This document shows positions 1 through 5,675 of a stretch of 8,911 nt of DNA, piece by piece. Under the pieces are notes generated by a model, which did not search any database, had not been told where the DNA came from, and worked only from the letters and a program-made list of their open reading frames with translations. The position numbers and the translations under genes were made by a program. Within the stretch, counting starts at the first letter, position 1. Each line of letters starts with the position of its first letter. Source of the stretch: Akkermansiaceae bacterium UBA6138 (lineage in GTDB: Bacteria > Verrucomicrobiota > Verrucomicrobiia > Verrucomicrobiales > DEV007); assembly GCA_002422425.1 (NCBI GenBank), contig DIVG01000073.1:39684-48594 (forward strand), written 5' to 3'.

Positions 1-47
1 GGGTTCCGCTCGTCGAGTTGGCGGAGTTTGAAGCCGCTCTTTTATGA
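1..47 (+). CDS. Possible C-terminal end of an upstream gene (partial)
   Basis: Reading from base 3, fourteen codons run to a TGA at 45-47 and give VPLVELAEFEAALL. The string is rich in alternating hydrophobic and acidic residues and looks like the end of a real helix. The gene would begin left of the window. The stretch is far too short to assign a family, and another plus-strand frame is also open here, so this is only a suggestion. On the minus strand an ATG at 57-55 also opens a frame leaving the window, which is an alternative reading. Confidence 0.3.
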   Translation, partial: VPLVELAEFEAALL

Positions 48-102
48 TCAATCCCATCGAGCGCGTTTGTCCGCCGCGGTGAATCCGCGCCGACAGAATC
101 CT

Positions 103-132
103 TTGCCTTTTCACCGCCGCCTCGTCTATCAT
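103..132 (+). promoter_or_regulatory. Candidate sigma70-type promoter of the lipid kinase gene
   Basis: TTGCCT (103-108) and TATCAT (127-132) are separated by 18 bases. They match the TTGACA and TATAAT consensus at 4 of 6 and 5 of 6 positions. Transcription would start near 139, about 50 bases before the ATG at 192. This was found by eye. Promoter consensus in this phylum is poorly defined, so it is only a candidate. Confidence 0.33.
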
Positions 133-191
133 CACCTCGCGAAGCCGCTGCACCCCGGTCCCGCGTTTTTGGCTTCTTCGAATTCGTTCCC

Positions 192-1145
192 ATGCCAGCT
201 GCCCCGACTCTTCGCGTCCTCGTTATTATCAATCCCGTTGCCGGCCACACCGATGCGGGTAAAATCCTTGAAACGCTTAAGGCCACCCTCACGGCGGCGG
301 CAATCGATTTTACAAGCGTAGAGACCAGGGGCGCAGGAGACGCGCTCGAGTGGGCAAAGTCCGCTAGCGGATTCGACAGAGTCCTCGTCGCCGGCGGAGA
401 CGGCACTGTGATGGAAGCCCTTTCCGGCATGATCAGGAATCCCGAACCTGTCCCCGTCGGCATTCTCCCGCAGGGGACCGCCAACCTGCTCTGCCGGTCG
501 CTCGCCATCCCCATCGATTTTAAGAGTGCCCTTGCTCTGGCTCTCTCCGACGGGGTCGTTACGGCGATCGATCTCGGCTATCTGCCCGAACACGATCGCT
601 ATTTTGCGATCGTGGCCGGCTCCGGCTGGGACGCTCAACTCATTGAAAAGGCCTCCCGCGAGATGAAGGATAAGCTGGGATTTTTCGCTTATGTCGTCAC
701 TGGAATCAAAAGTCTTTTCTCTCTCAATTCATCGAACGTCAGCGCCATCATCGACGGCAAATCCTACCGCTTCCGCGCCCATACCCTGATGATTCTCAAT
801 GTCGGCGGAATTCACGGAACCCCGTTGGCGATTGGCGAGAACGTCAGCCCTCACGACGGTGCCCTCGATCTTCTGGTCGCCTCCAACAGCTCCCTGTGGG
901 GAGTGGTGAAACTGGTGTTGCGTGTCCTCACTAAACATTTTCAAGGCGGGTCGGAACTGCTTTATTTCAAAGCTTCCCAATTTCAGCTTTCGGCCACACC
1001 GCCGCTAAAACTTGAGATCGACGGCGAATGCATCGGGGAAACGCCTTTCTCCGTTGAAGTCGTGCCGTCGGCGATACGCCTGATCGTCCCCCGCGAATAC
1101 GCGAAGGCAAAAAGTCTCCACTACGAAGAGCTCACACACCCGTAG
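192..1145 (+). CDS. Diacylglycerol kinase / YegS-family lipid kinase
   Basis: A 317-residue cytoplasmic protein of the DAGK catalytic family (LCB5/YegS type), which phosphorylates lipid alcohols such as diacylglycerol with ATP, usually in phospholipid turnover. Seen: the first beta strand and INP at 13-15 (VLVIINPVAG), the nucleotide-binding GGDGT at 68-72 followed by VMEAL, LPQGTAN at 92-98 (the family LPxGTxN motif), SGWDA at 144-148, and DGALDLL near 222-228. The C-terminal beta domain carries IDGE near 276-279. The length is normal for the family (about 300 residues) and no part is missing. The ATG at 192 puts the first strand right at the N-terminus, as expected, and is preceded by TTCCC rather than a Shine-Dalgarno. 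It converges with the aldolase gene 62 bases downstream and appears to be transcribed alone. The family is certain, but the lipid substrate is not. Some members act on sphingoid bases or undecaprenol-like lipids. Confidence 0.93.
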   Translation: MPAAPTLRVLVIINPVAGHTDAGKILETLKATLTAAAIDFTSVETRGAGDALEWAKSASGFDRVLVAGGDGTVMEALSGMIRNPEPVPVGILPQGTANLLCRSLAIPIDFKSALALALSDGVVTAIDLGYLPEHDRYFAIVAGSGWDAQLIEKASREMKDKLGFFAYVVTGIKSLFSLNSSNVSAIIDGKSYRFRAHTLMILNVGGIHGTPLAIGENVSPHDGALDLLVASNSSLWGVVKLVLRVLTKHFQGGSELLYFKASQFQLSATPPLKLEIDGECIGETPFSVEVVPSAIRLIVPREYAKAKSLHYEELTHP

Positions 1146-1207
1146 CAGTTCGCAGCCCGCAACGCCGCCGCACCGGAGATATCTTCGCGCTGCTGTCCGG
1201 CCTGAAA

Positions 1208-1978
1208 TCAGAGCTCGTCGAACATCGCCGAACTATCCATAAGCCCGTCCCGCAGGATCATGAATTCGCCGCAGTTGGCGAGCATCCCCGCCCCCTGGGC
1301 GCGGCGCTTCCGCATGTCCTCGACCGTGCCCGAGGGACAGGCCCAGGCAACGCCGTTGGCCTTGCAGGCCGCGGCGACGCGCTCGAAGGCGGCCTCAAGC
1401 ATCGCGCCGTCCTCATCACCGGCGAGCTGATAGCGCAACCCGAGATCCCCGGGGCCGACGAAGAGCATGTCAACTCCGGGAACGGCGGCGATCTCCTCGA
1501 CATTCTCGACCGCCTCGGGCGTCTCGATTTGCAGCACGAGGAAAGTCTCGCGATTCGCCCACTCGATGTATTCGATGTTGTTTGAGGTGATGCGGTAGTC
1601 CGAGTCAAAGCCCGCATTGTCGAGACCGCGGTCACCGAGGGGGGGGAACTTCGTCGCCTGAACCAGCTCGCGCGCCTTTGCCGCCGTCGAGACGTGGGGG
1701 ATCATAATGCCGGTCGCACCATCCTCGAGGTAGCGGTAGAGACGGGTTTTTTCCAGGGTGGGAGCTCGAAGAAGACAGTCGATATTGTAAAGACGGAAAT
1801 GGGCCATGAGCGCCTGCAACTCGCGATACTCGAAGCCGCGGTGCTCAAGATCAAGCCAGATGCAATCATAGCCGGCGCGCGCGGCGTGGGCGATGTAGTG
1901 CGGGATATTGGCACCGAGGTTGGCACAGCGGGCGAGTCCGCCTTCGCGGAGGCGTTTCAGGGTTTTGCTTTGTCTCAT
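1208..1978 (-). CDS. HpcH/HpaI-family aldolase (2-keto-3-deoxy acid type)
   Basis: A 256-residue class II, metal-dependent TIM-barrel aldolase, about the length of E. coli HpaI and YfaU/RhmA. Family members cleave 2-keto-3-deoxy acids (for example 4-hydroxy-2-ketoheptanedioate or 2-keto-3-deoxyrhamnonate) to pyruvate and an aldehyde. Seen: LDLEHRG (42-48) with the catalytic-type His46, Arg71 in LLRAP, EDGATGIMIPHV (85-96), KFPPLGDRG (110-118), metal ligand Glu152 in QIET, and Asp178 in VGPGDL. All expected active-site positions are therefore present. It is the last gene of a coupled minus-strand unit: its ATG overlaps the TGA of the lipoprotein gene (ATGA, 1975-1978). ATCCCA precedes the ATG and there is no Shine-Dalgarno. 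An 8-base C run (1639-1646) encodes the conserved PPL without disturbing the frame. The family is secure. The substrate is unknown, and a sugar-derived keto acid is inferred from the symporter in the same unit. Some distant members act as citrate-lyase-beta-like enzymes. Confidence 0.9.
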   Translation of the reverse strand: MRQSKTLKRLREGGLARCANLGANIPHYIAHAARAGYDCIWLDLEHRGFEYRELQALMAHFRLYNIDCLLRAPTLEKTRLYRYLEDGATGIMIPHVSTAAKARELVQATKFPPLGDRGLDNAGFDSDYRITSNNIEYIEWANRETFLVLQIETPEAVENVEEIAAVPGVDMLFVGPGDLGLRYQLAGDEDGAMLEAAFERVAAACKANGVAWACPSGTVEDMRKRRAQGAGMLANCGEFMILRDGLMDSSAMFDEL

Positions 1979-2871
1979 TGGGATAGTTGTAAAAGGGTCT
2001 GCGCGGCACGAACGCGGGCGTCGTGAAAAGGATCATCGAGCATGGCCTCAAGGAGCGGCTGCGTCGAGTAGGCTTTCGCGTCTCCGGCAAAAGTGGCCGC
2101 GTAGGTGCGAATGACAGGATCGGCGTCGCCGAGATTCCGTGTGAGGAGGTCGAGGCCTTCGGCATCCCCGAGTGTGGCGAGGGCATTCACGATGTAGGCA
2201 TGAATCAGAGGCGTGGGCGCGTCGGCGAGGCGTTTGCGAAGAGGCCCGATGTCGCTCCCGTCTCCGATGATCCCGAGGATCCAGGCCGCGATCATGAGCC
2301 CGTCGGGATCGGCCCCGTCGCGGCTCTCGCGGATAAAGGCAAGCGCTCCCGCGTCACCGTTGCGCGCCAGCGCCGCCGCCGCCATGAGCCGCAGCTTGAT
2401 GTCGCCGCCTTTTTCAAAACGCTCGCGCATGATCGCCTCGTCCCCGACTTCGTTGACCTTGTAGAGGCTCTCCGCCGCGTGAGTGTGACCGTGGGAATCG
2501 GCACGGGAGAGGACTTCGGTGAGGACCGCGACATGTTCGCGTTTGCCCGCCCGCACCAGTTCGCGGGCAATGCCACAGAGGCGCTGGGCATCGGCTTCCG
2601 TGGCGAGCTTCGGCTCGAGGTATTCGACCACCTCGTGCACGAGACCTCCGAGCGTGAGGCCCTCGGCCGCGTGCATGGAGACCCAGAAGTTCTCCTCGCC
2701 GGTGACGCGCAGTCCTTCGCGCAGGACCGTGATAACCTTTCCCTCGATCGACTGATCCAGTTTCATGCGGGTCACCGGAGGCGGTTCAACCGAGCACGCG
2801 GAGAGCGCGAGCGCGACGGTGATGAGAGTGGCGAGAGTCCATACGGGACGGAAAAAATGTGGCGTCTTCAT
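1975..2871 (-). CDS. Lipoprotein with HEAT-like repeats
   Basis: A 298-residue protein with a lipoprotein signal peptide: a positively charged start (MKTPHFFRP), a hydrophobic core at 11-23 and the lipobox LSAC with lipidated Cys26. Ser and Val follow at +2 and +3, with no Asp at +2, so outer-membrane sorting is plausible by the E. coli rule, which may not hold in this phylum. From about residue 65 onward the chain is a series of paired helices of about 30-35 residues, with alanine/leucine-rich patterns such as RLMAAAALARNGD (161-173), IHAYIVNALATLGDAEG (223-239), VIRTYAATFAGDA (253-265) and ARVRAAQTLLQL (285-296). These resemble HEAT or PBS-lyase-type repeats, which usually form protein-binding scaffolds. 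No catalytic motif is seen. Its start overlaps the symporter stop (ATGA, 2868-2871), and its stop overlaps the aldolase start. This suggests matched expression and perhaps a scaffold or sensing role beside the transporter. The function is unknown. Confidence 0.82.
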   Translation of the reverse strand: MKTPHFFRPVWTLATLITVALALSACSVEPPPVTRMKLDQSIEGKVITVLREGLRVTGEENFWVSMHAAEGLTLGGLVHEVVEYLEPKLATEADAQRLCGIARELVRAGKREHVAVLTEVLSRADSHGHTHAAESLYKVNEVGDEAIMRERFEKGGDIKLRLMAAAALARNGDAGALAFIRESRDGADPDGLMIAAWILGIIGDGSDIGPLRKRLADAPTPLIHAYIVNALATLGDAEGLDLLTRNLGDADPVIRTYAATFAGDAKAYSTQPLLEAMLDDPFHDARVRAAQTLLQLSQ

Positions 2872-4442
2872 ATAGCGATATCGGCGCGTTTATCAATGCG
2901 GGAAACCAGAAAACTCACCGCCAGTCCGACGACAAGATTCACCACAAGCGTGACCGGAGCGATCCATTGAAAAGAGATTGGGTCGCTCCCCGTGACCGGA
3001 TTATTTCCAAAAATCGGACCCGAAAAGGCGATGAGTCCCCCGGCGAGCGTCCCGGCGATCGCACCGGCCCAGACGCCAGCCGGACGGGCGAACTTGACGA
3101 AGAGGGCGAAAAAGAAAAAGCAGAATATCGGGACCGTCAGCAGGTTCACGGTCTTGTTTGTCACCGCCGTGATGTTGCCCGGTACTTTTCCAATAAAGCT
3201 ACTGAAGCCCACCACGATCGCCCCGACGGAGAAGGCGATCACCCTCGCGAGCCAAACCCGCCGCGCCTCGGAGACCGGCTTGCGGCGGAGGCGGTCCACA
3301 AAATCGCTCGTCACGACCGCCGTGATCGAGTTCACCCCCGAGTCGACGCTCGACATCGCCGCCGCGAAGAGCCCTGACACGACCAGACCCGAGACGATGG
3401 GCGGCAGATGCGCGGCGATGAAGTGCGGAAAAATCTTGTCAGCCTGATCCGCCGCCCTCAACTCGGGCGGGAGCAGGTCGGGGTTCGCCGTGAAATAACC
3501 GAGCAGGGCAAAACCCGCGATCCCGAGCGTGAGCCCCACGACCGTGCCTATCGTGAGCTGGATCCCGATCGCAACCCGGGCCGACCGCAGATCTTTCGTC
3601 GCCATGAAGCGCTGCACCGAGACCTGGTCACCACCCGCCGTGCAGACATACCAGATCAGAACGGAAAAGAAGGTTCCTACCATCGTCACACGGACGGCGG
3701 GATCGAGGCTGAAGAGGGGCTGATGATCCCAGTTCGCCTTCCACTCGCCGGGGAACCAGCTGAATCCGCCCATCCGCACCGTGATGATCCCGATGACGAG
3801 GAGCGCTCCGCCGTAGAGCAGGATCGTCTGGATCAGATCCGTGATCACGACCGCCCGCAAGCCCCCGAGCGTCGCGTAAGTAACCGAGACCGCACCCGTT
3901 ACGAGGGCGATGAGAGGGACCCATTTTACCTCGATTCCTATCATCGTCGCGATCGCCGTGGACATCAGGTAGATCAGCAGAGCCATCCAGACGAGCCGTA
4001 GTAAAAGGAACATCCCCGCCGCGAGGAGACGCACGCTCAGCCCCAGCCTCGCCTCGAGCAGCTCGTAGGCACTCGTGACGCGCTGCTTCATGTATACCGG
4101 CAGCAACGCATACGCGACGATGAGGTAGATCAGCGGATAGGCGAGGTAGTTCGTGAGAAAGACCGGCCCTTTTCCCAGGGTCTCCCCAGGGATCGAGAGG
4201 TAGGTGATGGTGCTGAGAAGCGAGGCGAAAAGCGAGACACCGATCAGCGTCGGGTCCATCGAACCTGATCCCACGAAATACTCCTTCGCCGTTGTCTGGC
4301 TGCGGCCGAACCACCAGCCCAGCACGATCGTCGAGACGGCATAGATGACGATGATGAACCAGTCCACCGCCATGAGTCCGGCCGCGTGAGGAGCGGGGAC
4401 AGCGGCCAGGACGGAGCCAGTAGGGGAAAAAGGGAGCAACAT
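2868..4442 (-). CDS. Sodium:solute symporter (SSS family)
   Basis: A 524-residue inner-membrane transporter of the SSS family (TC 2.A.21; relatives of SglT, PutP and sialic acid SiaT), which couples sodium entry to uptake of sugars, amino acids or organic acids. Seen, counted from the start at 4442: DWFIIVIYAVSTIVLGWWFGR (27-47) as the usual first helix, EYFVGSGSM (54-62), SLFASLLSTITYLSIPGE (70-87) as the unwound substrate/sodium helix, TLGGLRAVVITDLIQ (191-205), GGDQVSVQRFMATKD (270-284), and SGLFAAAMSSVDSGVNS (356-372), where the two serines after AAM match the Na2-site serines of characterised members. About 13 hydrophobic segments fit the family fold. The open frame continues upstream to 5180, but that part is antisense to the oxygenase gene and reads as non-protein. 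I chose the ATG at 4442, which adds a hydrophobic, signal-like N-terminus ending APHAAG. The ATG at 4373 (501 residues) is a real alternative. It is first in a coupled three-gene unit. The substrate cannot be assigned. Confidence 0.92.
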   Translation of the reverse strand: MLLPFSPTGSVLAAVPAPHAAGLMAVDWFIIVIYAVSTIVLGWWFGRSQTTAKEYFVGSGSMDPTLIGVSLFASLLSTITYLSIPGETLGKGPVFLTNYLAYPLIYLIVAYALLPVYMKQRVTSAYELLEARLGLSVRLLAAGMFLLLRLVWMALLIYLMSTAIATMIGIEVKWVPLIALVTGAVSVTYATLGGLRAVVITDLIQTILLYGGALLVIGIITVRMGGFSWFPGEWKANWDHQPLFSLDPAVRVTMVGTFFSVLIWYVCTAGGDQVSVQRFMATKDLRSARVAIGIQLTIGTVVGLTLGIAGFALLGYFTANPDLLPPELRAADQADKIFPHFIAAHLPPIVSGLVVSGLFAAAMSSVDSGVNSITAVVTSDFVDRLRRKPVSEARRVWLARVIAFSVGAIVVGFSSFIGKVPGNITAVTNKTVNLLTVPIFCFFFFALFVKFARPAGVWAGAIAGTLAGGLIAFSGPIFGNNPVTGSDPISFQWIAPVTLVVNLVVGLAVSFLVSRIDKRADIAI

Positions 4443-4568
4443 CACCGAGTGAGATTGGCGATCACAGAGGAGACTGTCGAGGGCGCATTTACGTTGCCGC
4501 CAAAGACGGTCGCATTGACAATGATCCTGCGGTGAATTACCCCATCGCATTTTACGCTTCCCATCCCA
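4443..4568. promoter_or_regulatory. Divergent intergenic region between symporter and oxygenase
   Basis: These 126 bases separate two divergent gene sets and must hold the promoters of both. On the plus strand a perfect TTGACA lies at 4515-4520, but the expected -10 position (4538-4543, TACCCC) is poor, so the promoter call is weak. On the minus strand TAAAAT lies near 4548-4553 as a possible -10, without a clear -35. I see no strong operator-like palindrome. Regulation cannot be deduced. Confidence 0.35.
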
Positions 4569-5216
4569 ATGACCACACCACGTGTCGCCGAGCCTGCCGC
4601 CGGTAGCGACCTCTCCGCCATCGCCGGCGAACTCGCCGCGACCGGCTACGTCATCGTCCCCGACTTCCTCCCCCGCCCCGCCGGCGAGGCTCTCGTCACC
4701 GAGATCGCGACCCTCTGGAACGACGGAGCCTACCGCGCCGCCGCTGTCGGTCGAGGCGGGGAAAAGCAGGTCCGCGCCGAGATCCGCAGTGACCACGTCC
4801 GCTGGCTCGAGCCGGATGCCCTCACCGCCGCGCAACAGGGTTACTGGACCGCGATGGAGGATCTCCGCCTCGTTCTCAATCGCGAACTTTTTCTCGGCCT
4901 CTTTGACCTCGAGGCACACCTCGCCTGCTTCCCCGCCGGGGCCCATTACAAAGCCCACCTCGACCGCCACCGCGAGAGCGAAGCCCGTCTCGTCTCGGCC
5001 ATCGTCTACCTCAATCCCGACTGGGCCGCCGACGACGGAGGCGAACTGCGGATTTATACGGATCGTGAAGCCGGGGTGAACGGCCCGCACCTCGATGTCG
5101 TGCCCGGATTTGGAAAGCTCGTCCTTTTCCTCTCCGCCGACTTCTGGCACGAAGTCCTCCCGGCCCGCCGCGAGCGCCACTCCCTCACCGGGTGGTTCCG
5201 CCGCCGCATCGAATGA
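4569..5216 (+). CDS. 2-oxoglutarate/Fe(II) oxygenase, prolyl-hydroxylase-like (SM-20/COG3751 type)
   Basis: A 215-residue soluble dioxygenase that would use O2, 2-oxoglutarate and Fe(II) to hydroxylate a substrate. Seen: the double-stranded beta-helix core with the facial triad His130 and Asp132 (HYKAHLD) and His194 (FWHEVLP), and the 2-oxoglutarate-binding Arg203 in RHSLTGWF, which aligns with the R-x-x-x-T-x-W pattern of HIF prolyl hydroxylases. GGEL (157-160) and the beta-strand run LVSAIVYLNPDW (141-152) are also typical. The N-terminal segment GYVIVPDFL (26-34) is the usual entry to the fold. Length matches bacterial SM-20-like proteins, whose Pseudomonas relative hydroxylates a proline of EF-Tu, so a protein prolyl target is plausible but unproven here. 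The ATG at 4569 is preceded by ATCCCA with no Shine-Dalgarno. It is first of three closely spaced plus-strand genes. The N-terminal 15 residues are low-complexity, and a slightly later start cannot be excluded. Confidence 0.9.
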   Translation: MTTPRVAEPAAGSDLSAIAGELAATGYVIVPDFLPRPAGEALVTEIATLWNDGAYRAAAVGRGGEKQVRAEIRSDHVRWLEPDALTAAQQGYWTAMEDLRLVLNRELFLGLFDLEAHLACFPAGAHYKAHLDRHRESEARLVSAIVYLNPDWAADDGGELRIYTDREAGVNGPHLDVVPGFGKLVLFLSADFWHEVLPARRERHSLTGWFRRRIE

Positions 5217-5231
5217 GCCCGACCCACTCCT

Positions 5232-5241
5232 GTGAGCTCAC
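5232..5241. repeat. 10-base perfect palindrome between oxygenase and DUF486 gene
   Basis: GTGAGCTCAC is perfectly self-complementary and lies in the 48-base gap between the oxygenase stop and the DUF486 start. It could be a small operator or chance in GC-rich sequence. It has no T run and is not a terminator. It overlaps a GTG that would be an alternative upstream start for the DUF486 protein. Confidence 0.3.
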
Positions 5242-5264
5242 TCACCGTAGCCCTTTTGTCCCGC

Positions 5265-5621
5265 ATGAATCCTGTCCTCTTCACGGTCGGTCTGCTCTGC
5301 CTCAGCAACCTCTTCATGACCTTCGCCTGGTATGCCCACCTCAGGGAAATGGGGCACAAACCCTGGATCGTCGCGGCGCTGGTGAGCTGGGGCATCGCCT
5401 TCTTCGAATACCTGTTTCAGGTTCCCGCCAACCGCATCGGCTACACCGTCATGAATGTCGGCCAGCTTAAAATCCTGCAGGAGATCATCACTCTCTCGCT
5501 CTTCGTTCCCTTCGCCGTTTTTTATCTGCAAGAACCCCTCAAGCTTGACTACCTCTGGGCCGGGCTATGTATCCTCGGGGCCGTCTATTTTGTCTTTCGT
5601 GGCGGGGTAGCGGCAGCGTAA
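5265..5621 (+). CDS. DUF486 (DMT-like) small membrane protein
   Basis: A 118-residue integral membrane protein of the DUF486 family (PF04342), distantly related to drug/metabolite transporters. Its function is not established. Seen: four hydrophobic segments (about 4-22, 34-51, 68-88 and 95-112) with the family strings LFMTFAWYAHL (16-26), SWGIAFFEYLFQVPANRIG (41-59) and QLKILQEIITL (67-77). The length is typical. I chose the ATG at 5265 because it starts just before the first helix and gives the usual family length. A GTG at 5232 would add 11 poorly hydrophobic residues. TCCCGC precedes the ATG. It sits 48 bases after the oxygenase and 54 bases before the SLC13 permease, in the same direction, so one transcript is likely but functional linkage is not implied. 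Confidence 0.9.
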   Translation: MNPVLFTVGLLCLSNLFMTFAWYAHLREMGHKPWIVAALVSWGIAFFEYLFQVPANRIGYTVMNVGQLKILQEIITLSLFVPFAVFYLQEPLKLDYLWAGLCILGAVYFVFRGGVAAA

Positions 5622-5675
5622 GGGGATGGCGATTTTTTTAACGCACAGCTGGAATAATCGGTTAACCTCGCCTCG

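Noticed and set aside
75..89. CGCGG/CCGCG hairpin upstream of the lipid kinase
   Set aside because: It is a five-base GC stem of a kind expected by chance in this base composition, with no T tract.
132..638. 168-codon minus-strand open frame at the left end
   Set aside because: It is antisense to the N-terminal half of the lipid kinase, with no domain or plausible composition.
1173..1200. CCGGA/TCCGG inverted repeat between the convergent lipid kinase and aldolase genes
   Set aside because: The stem is five base pairs around an 18-base loop with no T run, too weak to call a bidirectional terminator.
2023..2970. 315-codon plus-strand open frame
   Set aside because: It is antisense to the HEAT-repeat lipoprotein, which has a proper signal peptide and overlapping junctions. 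The plus-strand product shows no recognisable domain.
4443..5180. In-frame upstream extension of the symporter (about 246 codons, minus strand)
   Set aside because: It is antisense to the clearly conserved oxygenase gene, is glycine/glutamate/aspartate-rich and has no symporter features. It is an open shadow frame of GC-rich codons.
5620..5645. T7 run after the DUF486 gene as a terminator
   Set aside because: The T run at 5633-5639 has no stable GC-rich stem directly before it, so it does not qualify as an intrinsic terminator.
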